A program made the translations under genes and the position numbers. The notes under the pieces were generated by a model. That model searched no databases. It saw only the letters and a program-made list of their open reading frames with translations, and was not told where the DNA came from. Shown piece by piece: positions 1 through 12,404 of a stretch of DNA of 64,000 nucleotides. Source of the DNA: Epinephelus fuscoguttatus (lineage: Eukaryota; Chordata; Actinopteri; Perciformes; Serranidae). The stretch is taken from positions 40,839,822 to 40,903,821 of the forward strand of contig NC_064753.1 in the NCBI RefSeq assembly GCF_011397635.1. The letters run 5' to 3'. The first letter of the stretch is position 1; every line of letters begins with the position of its first letter.

Positions 1-900
1 CTACATCTTACTATATAATGACTAAAACTCTGCCTGTGTGTGTGTGTGTGTGTCTGTTCCACGTTTTTCTCCTCACTGACTTGGTCAATCCATGTGAAAT
101 TTGGCACAGTGGTAGAGGGTCATGGGAGGATGCCAATGAAGCAATATTACATCAATTGGCCAAAGGGGGGCGCTATAGCAACCGATTGAAATTGCAAACT
201 TTGAATGGGTATATCTCATGCCCTGTATGTCATAGAGACATGAAACTTTGCACAGAGATGCCTCTCGTCATGAGGAACACATTTGCCTCAAGAACCCATA
301 ACTTCCGGTTAAATAGATTTTCCGCCATTTTGAATTTTTTGAAAAACACTTGAAATCCATCTCTTCCTAGGAAGTTTGACCGATCTGCATGAATATTGTG
401 GAGGGCGTGGCTCATCACATAAAGGTGTATAACATCTCAAGGGTTTCACCTATCACCATGCAACTTTGTAGGCATATGACCACACATAATCTGAGGGGAC
501 CCCTCCATTATTGACCCCATCAAACAAAATGGGGGCGCTAGAGAGCTCATTTCTTATCTAGGCCTAACTGCCATATGGATTTTTACTAAACTTGGTAGAT
601 ATGTAGAACAGGACGCCTCAAGGTGACTGGAGAAATTTAACTGTAATTGGCAACTGGGTGGCGCTATAACAACAGAAAAATGCTTAAAAATGGCTAAAAT
701 GCGACCGATCGCTGTGGCTCCCCCTGTGGACCAGTGTTGTTGTTGTATGGTATGCTGTACATAATCACGGAAACTGTCAGTGTGTCATTCTGTCTGTCCC
801 ACGTTTTTCAGAAACTCTGTCTGAATACATTGCTCTTCTTAATGGGTTCAGTTGACTATTTAATCTGCAATTTCCTATGACCTGTATCCCAAACACACAC
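1..900. repeat. Unclassified interspersed repeat with GT microsatellite
   Basis: A short GT run lies at about 35-53. It is followed by text typical of high-copy fish repeats. The phrase 'ctgt(t/c)ccacgttttt' occurs near 55 and again near 795, and short motifs such as 'ggggcgctat' and 'ggtggcgctataac' recur at about 170, 530 and 660. This suggests an element built of diverged internal repeats. The 111-aa frame at 18-353 opens with the GT run and has no domain I recognise, so I do not call it a gene. The class of the element is not determined. Confidence 0.5.
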
Positions 901-1014
901 CATGTGAAACTGTACGTGAGCAACTGTGCACTCAATGGGTATGGACTAGTATATTTTATTCCATTCTTTGTGGACAATATATATATATATATATTTTTGT
1001 TTTTTTTTAAACAA

Positions 1015-1130
1015 TTTTATTTAACAGGGACCATGTGTTATAAACATTAATCTCGAATCGCAAGAAGAGATGCATAACACCAGATTTAGCTAACACCTAG
1101 TTTCCATCTGCGGTCCCCACATAGAATAAC
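1015..1130 (-). repeat. Non-LTR retrotransposon 3' end (copy 1 of 3)
   Basis: Read on the minus strand this contains 'ggaccgcagatggaaacta', then a block ending in an AATAAA-like A-rich tail. The same string, with small changes, appears on the plus strand at 39105-39235 and on the minus strand at 52715-52810. A shared A-rich end and lack of terminal inverted repeats fit a LINE 3' terminus. The family is not named. Confidence 0.55.
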
Positions 1131-1362
1131 AAATAACAAAAAATAAAAACAAGTCATATCCCACCAACTAAAGTGCTTATGGCATATAAACCTCCATTTA
1201 TACACATAGAAATACCCACACACACACAAACACACATGCATATATATACAAAGACAAAGCAGCATAAAACGGGAGATTTCAAGATTGCAACATCTCCATG
1301 TGTGTTTCATTTTGTTGTCCTGCCATTCTGTCGGACTGTTTGTTTATCCCTGTAGTCTAGAC

Positions 1363-1689
1363 CAGTGGTTCCCAACTGGTGGGTCCTAGTCCAAAAGTGA
1401 GTCACAGGTTCATTCTGAATGGACTGCAAGTGACTTGAAAATGTTTTAAGTTTGTAAACAACACACTTTATTTTTAAATACAGTGAATATATATATATCA
1501 CAGAGCTTTTATTCTAAAGTGGGGTTTCCTGTTGTAGAGTGACTAATGGACTGCTACTTAACAGAGACAAACTAGCTTGACGACATGGCTGAACGCTAGT
1601 ATGACACTGAATGTATCAAACTGTGTGGACCTTGAACAATGACTAAGGAGAAATCTAGACACTGTGGCAGGACCATTTGGGAACCACTG
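1363..1689. mobile_element. hAT-type MITE with perfect 8-bp target duplication
   Basis: The left end reads cagtggttcccaactgg and the right end reads ttgggaaccactg, which are inverted copies. The element is flanked on both sides by the identical octamer gtctagac (1355-1362 and 1690-1697). An 8-bp target duplication and a CAGTGG start are hallmarks of hAT transposons. At 327 bp it has no room for a transposase, so it is non-autonomous. Confidence 0.9.
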
Positions 1690-2289
1690 GTCTAGACAGT
1701 GTTGTCTGTCTGTCGTCTACTGTCTGCCTGATTCCACGTGAATGCAGCATTTTATGTCTTTTTATTAGTAGAAAGAGAAGATTTACGGCTTTAAAGTCCA
1801 AAATGATGCTACGTCTGGTGGCAAAGATACAACAAAATGTCAAGTTTCTTAAAACCATAGCTGTGTCTTAAGTATTTTAATAAGGTTGCATTGAAGGACT
1901 GTGAACCTATCCGTTGCATAACACCCGGACTGTGTGTAGCTGTGATTTGACTACACTCACAGCGCCCGTCAACTGCTGCGATTACACATGTTGCCATGCG
2001 GCGCCTGTTCTGTAAATCAAGTGTCACTTTACCTCGTAAAACTTTACTTCCTCTTGTGGGATTTATTTCCATGAGGCAGGTTGAGGAAGTGGGCGTGGGA
2101 TTAGACAACCGCAGCTTTAAAATGATAAAGGAATAGTCTGCTGATCTGCCTTTAGGCAAGGCATGGACACTACTGAGCCATTTAGGGCCCTCTGTGGTTG
2201 TGGTTGCACTATTCAGCTTTCAGGGGCAGCAGACAGGCAGTATCTCAATTACATTAAATGCTGAAATAAATTCAAAACCATGATTGAAA

Positions 2290-3400
2290 ATGCAGAAATA
2301 GTAGTAATTGTTGTAGTAGTAGTAGCAGTAGTAGTAGAAGTAGAATTTTAATTTTTTAATTTAAAAAAAATAAAATTCTAGAAGTAGTAGTAGTTGCAGT
2401 AGTAGTAGAAGTAGCAGTAGTTGTGTTGGAACAGCAGTGGCAGCAGTACTAGAAGTTGTAGTAGTAGTAGTAACAGTAAAATTAGCAGTGGTAGTTACAG
2501 TAGAAGTTGTAGTAGTAGTTGCAGTAGAATTCATAGTAGTGGCAGTAGTTGTGTTACAACAACAGTAGTAGTAGTAGTAGAAGAAGTAGTAGTAGCACTC
2601 TCAGTAGTCACAGTAGTAGTAGTGTTAATAGTAGTAGTAAAAATAGTCAGTTGTGTTAGAATAGCAGTAGTAGTAGTTACAGTAGAAGTAGTAGTAGTAG
2701 TAGTAGTGGCAGTTGTGTTACAATTATTGTAGTGGTAGTCACTCTAGTAGTAGTAGAAGTAGCAGTAGTACAAGTTGTAGCTAAGTTCTGTTAGAATAGC
2801 AGCAGCAGTATCAGTAGTTGCAGTAGAATTAGCAATAGTAGTAGTAGTAGAAGTAGCAGCAGTAGAAGTACTAGCACTCTTAGTCACAGTAGTAGACGTA
2901 GTAGTGGTAATAGTGGTAGTAGAAGAAGTATTAGTGGTACAAGTAGTAGCAGTAGCTGTGTTAGAATAGCAGTAGTAGTACTATCACCAGTAGTAGAAGT
3001 AGTTGTGGTTGTAGTAATAGCAGTAGTAGTAGTAGTAGCAATAGTTGTGGTAGGAGTAGCAGTAGTTCATACTTTAAATGTACTTAAAAATGTAGAAAAT
3101 ATTGAATAGAAGCATTAAACGTCCTTGTAGAGCTGGGCGTTTTGACATATGAATGGTTTCTGTAGCTGAAAGCATGTAAAGTAGTAAATAAACAAAAAAA
3201 AAAAAAAAAAACAGGAAAAGCAAAGTAGTATTAGTAGTATTAGAAGCCGTAGGAATAAAAGTAGTAGAGGCAGTACTACTACTAGTAGTAATAGAAATAG
3301 CAGTAGTTGTAGTAGTAGAAGTAGTGCTTGTACTGCTATTACTCCTAGTAGTATTAACAGCAATAGTAGTAGTAGCAGTAGTAGTAGCAGTGTCCTCCAC
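2290..3400. repeat. Long interrupted TAG/AGC trinucleotide tract
   Basis: Nearly 800 bp (2290-3065) consist of AGT/TAG/CAG-type triplets with frequent interruptions. The tract resumes at about 3222-3395 after a unique stretch of about 150 bp that holds an A19 run near 3187-3210. The reading frames predicted here (poly Ser, Val or Thr) are by-products of the triplet period. A near-perfect AT hairpin lies inside at 2341-2380. Confidence 0.9.
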
Positions 3401-5359
3401 ACTATTATCTCTGGCTGCCCTATTGCATGTGCTCAAACAGCGCTGATGATCACTGACTCTGTTGTTGCAGTAAAGCCTCCGACCACCAGTGGCAGTGTTG
3501 TGCGGCACTGAGCAGCAGCTCTCCTGTCAGTGACCCCCATTGAACTGTTGATAGGTTAGTCAGCTGTTGGTGAACCAGCTGGTATCTCAGTTAATTAATG
3601 AATTAACACCAACAAATCTGAGAGCATCCTCACAAGTTCAGGATGTTCCTCCTCTGCTTTGAAACTTCCTCTAGCTCCCTTACTGAAAAGAGGATCCTGC
3701 TCAAGTATTGATTTAGCTGTATTAATTGATTTTAGCCACTAGCTAAAACAAGCTGACAGAGAAACAACCACCACCCTCCCACCATGTTACAAAGTTGTTA
3801 CAGGATGTAGCTTGTTAGCAAACAGTTAGCAACATTAGCTTGAATTAGAGGTGGTGTTTCTGGCCACATGATGAATGTTAGTGCAATATTCACTCTCTTT
3901 TTAGCTCTAGTTTGGTCTTAGTAACAACAACATCATTTAACACTTGCTGTGACGGAGCACTGAGGTCTCATGAAAGCTACTACTACTATTTGGCTACCAG
4001 CTGACTATAACCAGTCGTATTCATTCAGGTGTTCAGCTTGGCCATTACAACCTGACACCTCTCACCATTACTCTGCTAATGTCCTCATGTCAACACAGCT
4101 CCCTTCACCCACTGTTGATGAGGATCTTGTGGCTGCTCAGGTTCATGAATCCAGACCGATTTAACCATTTGATTTAAATGGTCAGCTCCAGAGATGGAGG
4201 TTTGCAGCCTGCACCCAACATGTGGTTAGATTTATGCAACCAAAGCACTGTGGTTGTGTTAACATGTCCTGTCTCATAGTTCAAGTACCTGACTGTGTTT
4301 ACATGCATACTTATATACCACTATTACTCTGATTATGACAATATTCAATATTTAAATTGAATATTTTGAATTTTTACTATTGAGACATGGGATATGCAGA
4401 AATTATTTTTGTTTTAGGAGCATTCTTCGAACCTGTGTACAGTGCATTTGGAATAGACGTCTCAGTTGTGGTTTTCACTGCCATTTATGGTCTGAAGGAG
4501 AAACACATCTACTTTTAAACATTGTAAAAGACTTGGATATCAACAGGTGTTTGAATGTGCACAAATATCGCGACACTGACCATAGGATGTACGTCATGGG
4601 AGGGCTTTACGCTAATTGGAGTATGCACAGCTGCATGTCAACAGGAATATTAGTGGAATATTATTTTCAATAAGCTACGTATACAGCCAAGAATATTGTC
4701 TTTTTGTACTCTCTGAGGCTGAAAAATAAAGCCAATGCGAGATTTCCACTTGAGACTGACTTCGAAAGCATGTCAGTCCCCACAGACATGCATGTTAAAA
4801 TGTCCAACTTTACAACAGACAAACATGTTTACAGCCTGGTAAGACGGTTTTGGTCTCTGTAGCTAATTCCCCCTTCATTACAGCTGAACAGGGCATTAAT
4901 ATTTATATGACTCATGCATGTGCATTTTATGAAGGCTTAAAGTTATGCATAATTAAGGGTGTGGCTGCTTTTGGTGGCAGTCTGTCTGCTGATACTATCC
5001 TTGGCTTCTCAGTCAGATCGACCCCTCGCTACTCCACAGCTCCATCCTCTCGTCCAAATATGGTCACCTCTGGCTGCAAAAAAACAAGATTGTTACAGCT
5101 GAAATGCTGAATTCGATCCACAAATCACAAGGTGGTGTCACAGTTGGTACCTCCAATCTATGGCAAGAAACAAAATATTGTGTCCATGTGTAATGTCACA
5201 GATGGGTTTTTCAGTATTAAACCTATATCACCATCTTTCCTTAACCTTCACCAAGTGTTTTTAGTGCCTAAACATAATAGGCACGAATCATGCTGCCAGA
5301 GCAGATATATTGCACAAATGAATGTATTAGGGGGGAACAACATTTGTTCACAGATTTGT
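3401..5359. other. Intergenic, no gene seen
   Basis: Stretch between the trinucleotide tract and a foldback MITE. Short frames at 3970-4164, 4380-4673, 4850-5110 and 5132-5371 have no recognisable domain, no splice-supported continuation and no homology to a family I know. I see no feature to call. Confidence 0.5.
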
Positions 5360-5530
5360 TTAAAGGGATAGTACACCCAAAAATGAAAATTCAGCCATTA
5401 TCTACTCACCCATATACCAATGGATCTCCGCAAGGGATGTGAGGACTCTAAAACTTCACCTGATCCTCCCTCGGCATATGGTTGAGTAGATAATGGCTGA
5501 ATTTTCATTTTTGGGTGCACTATCCCTATA
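5360..5530. mobile_element. Foldback MITE
   Basis: The left arm (agggatagtacacccaaaaa onward to about 5407) and the right arm (about 5482 to 5527) are long inverted repeats of about 45 bp with only one or two mismatches; the unique centre is about 75 bp. The left end lies next to TTAA. A related single arm is seen at about 51869-51895. This is a common fish non-autonomous DNA element design; the superfamily is inferred only from the TTAA context. Confidence 0.8.
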
Positions 5531-5715
5531 ATATAAGCATTATGTGACTTTGCAGGTATGTTTATTCATCGTGGTATTAACATTTTCTGATCTGACAACA
5601 TTATTTTGACAGGATAACATAGCTAATCGAAAACATTTATATGATATTTAAGGATTATTTATAGTTAATGTTGGGCACAAGAATATGGAACGCCATGTCA
5701 GACAATATTAATTAC

Positions 5716-5740
5716 ATAAATAAATAAATAAATAAATAAA
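5716..5740. repeat. AAAT microsatellite
   Basis: Six tandem AAAT-type units in an AT-rich stretch. The rest of 5531-7080 is AT-rich intergenic DNA in which I see no gene. Confidence 0.85.
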
Positions 5741-7086
5741 AACGCTTGTGAAATAATTCAGTGTAATAAATCCTGAAATAAACAAGAGGCAATAAATATA
5801 TGCATATATAAATAGCCTAGATGTAAATATGAATACCAATGAATCAATATATATATAAATACTGGTAGATTTTTATTTTTAACAAAGAATGCTTTTCAAA
5901 GGACTCCTTTATTTATTTCAGGGGACTTTTATTTCATTATGTCATTTCGTAGACATTTCGTAGATTTTTTTTAAATCCCTGCCGCATCATCATACTTTGT
6001 TACTTTCTGTTACAGCGGTGAATGTCCTAGCAAAGTAGTCACCTAGCAGCAGGTGGAAGGACTGCGGGGTACACTAGCTAGCTAATTCTTTTTTCATCTG
6101 TCGTCTGATAAACATTAAATTATTCAAATTCAGTGCCCCCGGTGCTGAAAAAAAAACCCACAGTTAAAATCTGACGTGAAATATATCATGCTGCCAGCAA
6201 TGTAACTTTCTTGAGTGGATAATGTTAGCTAATTCATCTAGACTCCCGGTGGGGAGATGGTGGGTCCAGGATTGGGAAATATGTTTATTGCTCCATTTAT
6301 TTATATAAGTATTTATTTCACAGGCATATTTAATTTTTTAATGTTGACTAGAGGGGGAGGGTATAGTCTGTTTTGAAGATAAACATTTGTCGCTTTTAGC
6401 CATTCGCTGAAACTTTTTTTTCTTGGGAGGACGGTCTTGATGCTACGCGTCCATAATTGTAGTAATCAGCTCTATAGTCATGAGTTCTTGTGGTTTTCTC
6501 TGATGACACCAGAGTCACCAAAGTGACTTAGAAAATATGTGATGTGATGGTGTGTATTTTGTTAATGCAGACTGGCTATTACGCCCTCAACAACAACAAA
6601 ACCCCTTTAACAAGTAGTGAAGCCTTCAGCTGATGTTAAGTAAAACCTCCCTGCAGCAGTGCTCACGCAGGGGTGTAGTTCTGATTGGGCACATCTAACC
6701 CGACCAGGCTGAACCCAAGTGGTATTACTAAAAGACCCATTGGAGAGGGTAAGCTGTTGAGAACCTTCACGTCCACACCACCACCATCACACAGGCCAAG
6801 TCTACATATTTGTTTTTTTAATTATTATTATTGTGTGTATATTGAATTTATAATGAGGCACATTATCTATGACATCAGAACCTACAAGCAAGGGCAGGTT
6901 TCACTGGAAAAAACCCCCCAATATATAATACACATACCTTAATAAACATACTGTTGTGTGTTTGTATTGCTTCAGAAAACTGACTGATTAGTAGTGGGCA
7001 TTGTGTTTTTAGTCCTGTTCTATTATTATTCTAATATTCTGTTACTCTGCACTGACTGACTGACTGGTTGATGATGTGTTTGGCAC

Positions 7087-7122
7087 TCACACACACATGC
7101 ACACATGCACACACACACACAC
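7087..7122. repeat. CA microsatellite upstream of tnnt3
   Basis: Interrupted CA dinucleotides with two CATGCA interruptions, about 300 bp before the inferred transcription start of the troponin T gene. Confidence 0.85.
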
Positions 7123-7208
7123 TTTCCCTCCATTGTCTGGATGCCAAGCTGATGTGTAACCCCCCCTCTCAGCCTTCTATCACTGTAAATTTAGCAACAG
7201 AAGCTTCT

Positions 7209-7400
7209 CAGCTGCTCCTTTCCAAAACCTGAGCCCTCCTCTTCCATCCACAGTATTTCATCCATCTCCTTCTCCAGGGTCATGCCAGCCTCCCCCCCTC
7301 TGGTCCCCATCTTTTCCACACATAAACATCTACGCTACACACACACTTCACTCTCATCCCGCAGCCAATAAGGACCTGATGAGCTCAAGTATCACTATAA
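7209..7400 (+). promoter_or_regulatory. Probable tnnt3 core promoter (E-box, CCAAT, TATA)
   Basis: An E-box CAGCTG is at 7209-7214, a CCAAT box at 7365-7369 and a TATAA at 7396-7400. They precede a good GTAAGA splice donor at 7487 by a distance that fits a short non-coding first exon. Element order and spacing are those of a classical muscle-gene promoter. Function is inferred; the motifs themselves are seen. Confidence 0.6.
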
Positions 7401-7426
7401 CACAAGGACTTATTCTCTGAGCCGAG

Positions 7427-7486
7427 GCTACAGATTCTTACAGACCTTCATCCTCATCGTCCGAGGAGCTTCTCTCCCTCTCTGAG
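7427..7486 (+). other. tnnt3: tnnt3 exon 1 (5' UTR, inferred)
   Basis: Inferred non-coding first exon. The start is placed about 30 bp after the TATA box and is uncertain. The end is set by the donor tctgag|gtaaga at 7486/7487. It would join to the acceptor at 13797, giving a 6.3-kb first intron. Vertebrate troponin T genes typically have a non-coding first exon, which supports this reading. Confidence 0.6.
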
Positions 7487-9589
7487 GTAAGACCACCACT
7501 GACCTAACCTAACCTGAAATCACTCGTCCCACCTAAACTACATTTCTGACTCTTTTTTTTTTCTCTTTTTAGCCAAAATCTTCCAGTTGTAGATTTTGTT
7601 GCATTTGTGTGCAGCAGGAAAAAAACAGCCTCTGGTGTTGTAAAAGGAAACACTGTTCAACACTGCAGGCTGTAACCTCAGAGGGGACGTTTGAAATAGT
7701 GGAAGACATGTTGCGCTGCATGTCAAACATGTGTAGTTTGTGTTTGGGATGGTTAACAGTCTGGCTCGAGAGCAGGAGTCCAGTTTCCTGAGACCAGATT
7801 GATTTAATAGATTCGTAAAATGTCACCTTATTTAATTGAGTCATACCATTTACGTACCTTTTAAGGACACAGATCATCATTTAAAATGATTGAGGAAAAC
7901 CTAAGAGCTCTGGCGCAAAACAGATGAGTATATTTAGGTAACCAAAGACGTATAAAGTTCTGTGAAATACTGCCAAATGTTCTGTGAAATGAGAGCAGTT
8001 TACACCTTCAGTTAATATGATATTGAGGTGCTCAGTTGTGAATTGCAGCTATAAATGGAGTTATTTTCCATCTCTTTAATTTGGTTTCTGACTTTTTTTA
8101 CCTGCACACCAGCACTATGTTTGAATATTCTTAAGTTACATTCACCTACAAATAGAAAAGTTGCCACATTGGCACTGAAGTTTGGCATTCAGTGCAAACT
8201 GTAACCCTCTGAATCGTCCAATATGAGCGTAATTTCCGCTACGGTGCTGGTAGCTTGGTCCAGCTCACAGATGAGTGGTCGCACCACCAAAATCACGTCT
8301 ACATGTATTGCCTAGCTGCGGTCGTATGCCTCAGACAAAGACAGATTCTTTGAACAAAGTCTAAAACTGCACAGATTGTTTATTTTCTGATTTACTTATG
8401 TTATATTTTTGGCGTTGTGTTGATTGAAAATTGGCAGATTTTTTGTCTTTGTTTCCTGCATGTTCTTTTTTTTTTAATTTCATTTTCTCCTTTATGTTTC
8501 ACATGAATGTATTAGAATCATGTATGTTCACTGACTTGGTTTTAAAAGAGCAGATGCCGCACTGTCAGATGTTTGGTTTAAGTTTGACTGCAGTCCCTTT
8601 TTCCTCTTTGATAAATTTCCATTATACACATATATACTTTATGTGCATACAGAAACTGAAAGATTCTCCCCCTCTAACCTTTTGTTAGTATGTTGAACTT
8701 TAAGCTTGAACTTGAAACACCCATGTAGCCATCATGGTTGACCCGAGAACCAGGCCTGCATCTTAGAGAGCTAAGGTTTTGAGATAGTGATGATATATAA
8801 GGCCTGTTCACTGTGTGATGTATCGGCCTATAAATTTATCTCATATTGCCATTTCAATCTAAATCTGCTTTCGATTGGCTCGGGATGTGATCCTCCACTG
8901 GCGTCTCACCTGTTTTATCAGTCTCTGACTTTCAGCGCCAAGTTTTAATTTCAGAGAGACTCAGAAACACTTTGCAGCATTCAGTGTCCTCATACTGAAG
9001 AAATGAAGTGACCATCCACTAAATATACAGAGTGCTGAAGTGTTGGCATGCACTGAGTGAATGCTGGACACACAGAGGTGAGGCCGCTGTCAGCTGTAAG
9101 TCGATCAAAGAGCTAGTTTACTGGAGGCGGATGCTGATTGGCTGTTAGAGTGCCGAGGGTCCTCCCGCTGGACCAAGCCGGGGGGATTAAAGCAACTATT
9201 TGGACACCGTTCCTCAGCTGATGGGTAGAAATATGATCCAGGACTAATCCCCCGAGTCCTCTGCAGCTGTGCTCACTACTAAGTGTGAAGGAGTCATCCA
9301 AAGACACTTTATATATATATGTATATCAAATATGGTATATAGAATATACAGTGAGCAGAAATCCTCCCAAATGGTCTTCATCAGAGCTGGTCCTTGTCCC
9401 CCTTTGGACTTAGAAATGATGCTTCATGGGGTCAGCAAGGACTAGGGAGGATTAGAGGGGTATTTCCTCTATATAGGAGCTTGGCATTTCTTTATGAACT
9501 GTGAAAGCTGGTGTTGAATTCAGGAAAGAGGCTGTTGTCGTAAATCAGGCGAGTTTTGACGGGCTGTCTGCACCAACAGTGAGGTACAT

Positions 9590-10920
9590 TTAAGCCCAAT
9601 CCCATTTCTTATTTTTACCCCTATCCATTGTTTTTGAGTGTCACCTTGTCCCTCGGAACAAAGTTAAAAGGGGAAGTGGTTGAAAAATTCCCCTATGAAA
9701 TAGGACAACCCTTCAAGACCCTGATATGTCATCCATACTCTGATGTTCATGTAAACAGACACAATGAATGTTGTCAGATATTGTGTATATGTTGTCTGCT
9801 GTGGTGATTTATTTTGTGTGAGCTATAGGCATCTTTTTTGGCTATCAGGACGCTCACGATTTGCTCACAGCTTAAGTTTCACACTATCAGTCTATCAAAG
9901 AAGTCCTTCAATAAAAAACACTGCTCATTACCAGGCAGCCAACGGTGCTCTGTGGGCTAACGTTGGCAACCACGGCTCCTACCCTGCTAGTCTTCACCAG
10001 GCCCCTAGGATGTGCCAGGCTTTGAAGCCAGTTGTCTAGGTGGCCAAACAGTGGAACTACAACTCCAGAGTCTGTTACTTGATGCCATTGAGCCCCAAAA
10101 GACTTTTTCCCGTAGATTTAAATCGGGAAAAAGACCCTTTTTATCCCCTGGTTAGCAGAGTGCTAAACCAGAAGTAGCTGGTTCGGTGGAAGTCGCTAGT
10201 GCTCTGCTCTATGGGCCTAATGATGCAGGAGCATCATTAGGCCCATACTGAGGAAATAGAGCTTTTTTGGTTTCATGTGCCACAGAGCAACTTTCATAGG
10301 AATTAACAGGGTCCCGTCTTCAACACTGTATCCTAGTCTCTTAATATATCCATGGTCTGCACTGACATTCGAGGAGCAGTAAGAAGTGTGGCAGCTTCCC
10401 TGCTGAACTTCAGATAAATTTCGGGTGTCATTTGCCATCTGATGGGGGGAAAGTGACACCGGAATAAGTCAAAATACAGGACTGTCATGCCCAAATTAGC
10501 AATAACAATGTAACGTTAGCTTGCTGGCTAGTTAGCTATCGAGACATCAGCATACTAGCAATTTTTTTTTGTTATACATGTTAGAATGAAAAGGCCCAAA
10601 ATACATTGAAGCAACATTAAACCACTGAGATGACACAATTCTGACAATAGTTTAAAAAAACAAAACAAAACAAAAAAAAACGTTTGTGGTTTCTTTTGTT
10701 GCTCGTGCAGCCGTCTTGCTGATGGTTTCTTATAACACTTGGTTTGAAGTGTGTCTCTGAAAAACCTCCATTTGGAGGGCAAAGTAACCTGAACACTTTG
10801 CCCTATCTCTCTATCCCAACAAGAATTAGGACACCCTATCCCTAGATGTGAATGTACAAAACAGAGGGGTAAGGGTTCAGCGGTAGGGGCAAAGGGAGTC
10901 TTGGGATTGTGCCCTGATAT
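9590..10920. mobile_element. Probable DNA transposon remnant in tnnt3 intron 1
   Basis: The left edge contains cccaatcccattt followed by 'acccctatcc'. The right edge, read on the minus strand, contains gcacaatcccaagactccc and 'gcccctaccgctgaaccctt'. These behave as imperfect terminal inverted repeats about 1.3 kb apart. No intact transposase is visible; frames inside (for example 10555-10983 minus) have no recognisable domain. A perfect hairpin lies inside at 10211-10246. Confidence 0.45.
10211..10246. repeat. Perfect 16-bp hairpin
   Basis: The arm atgggcctaatgatgc (10211-10226) is followed by the 4-base loop agga and then by its exact reverse complement (10231-10246). No T-run follows, so it is not a terminator. 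Confidence 0.9.
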
Positions 10921-12404
10921 ATACAGGACGCTGTCATAGTTTGAATTTGTGCCATTAGAAACTACAAAGGAAAAGAATGACACTTATTTCTTGTGTATCA
11001 AGTCATGCAACTATGTTATGTTTGATCTGTCCAACTGTTGAGACATCTGCCTCCACTCCAGTACAATAGGCCTTTCTCCCAGCGGACATTTTGTCTTGTT
11101 GTAGTAGGAAAAGCACAGGTGTTAATAACAACACTAACAACGGCTTTGTTCTATACAAGTGTCCCAGTGAGAGGGACAGCGAGCCAACATGCACAATACC
11201 AGGAACCTGAAATCAAAGCAGTTAAATGGAGATCACCCATCGTTAATTTTATTATTAACACCTGTGCTTTTCCGACCATGAAGCGTCACAATGTCTGTTG
11301 TGAAAAAGATTCTTGGAGGTGAATGGAATTTAATTTGTGGCGCCCACAGCATTGGAAAAAATTGTTTCAGAAAATCTTTGGGGCTGTGTCAGAAATCACT
11401 CAATACCTACTGTAGTTCAAAGTTCAAAGTCATCTATTGTCAAATGAACAGCAAGCATGAGAGCAGTCGCTTCCATTTAAAAAACTCAGGTCATAGACTT
11501 CTCCAACAAAGCAATTTAAATATGTATGAATAATAATACTAATAATAAAATCACACCAGTAGAAACAAAAAGAGAATTTAGATATAAGGATATAAAGCTA
11601 CAAGTATATCAGAAGATGCAAGGCAAAATAAAAGATCAAATGTAACAAATGAAATATGAAGTAAGTGATAGTAAGTCTTGGTAAGTACAATGGGTCATAT
11701 TACCTGTCAGTGATTAAGTTAAATGATGATTCATAAGTGTCTAAAATCTAAATTTGTTGCCTGCAATTGATTTAAGTATTTAGTGTGTATGGCATAGGGA
11801 GTAGTGAAGGAGTGAACAAGGGAGTGATTTAGGACACAACATGGGTCACATCACAGGCCTTACTGTAAACAAATTTAATTTTAACTACTTTCTATTAAAG
11901 AAAAAGCTCCTCTGAGACTGTTACCAGTGAGGTCTGTTGATTATTCAGGATGGAAGATGCTTTTTTTAACAGTAATTTTCAGTTGTGTGAGCACGGCAAG
12001 CAAAGAAGAGAGACATTTTAAAGTCTGGGCAAATAAATCAGAAACTATCTGTGTGGCAGGATAGTAAGTCAAGAAATTATGTACTTTTTTGTTATATATG
12101 TACACTGACTCTTTAACGTCGTGTCCCTTATACAACGTAAATTCAACATAATGGCCAAAGTCAAAATAACATATCAACGACAAAGAAGCATTAAATATTA
12201 TTTTAGCTAAAAATGGCGCCTGTGACACAAGTGGTGATGATGTGCTGTGTGAATTTGGATCCTGTAAAGACGCTAACACCTCCCAACCAGCTGAGTCAAC
12301 AGTTCTGGACGAGGTGTTTGGGACAAGTGAGATAATGCTTCAGTGAGGACAAATTCAATATGCTGCAACTTTCTGACCTCTGAATGGTTTGTGGAGGAGG
12401 CACC

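Noticed and set aside
2421-3508. Open frames rich in Ser, Val, Thr or Leu
   Set aside because: They arise from the triplet repeat in all frames, lack domains and overlap on both strands.
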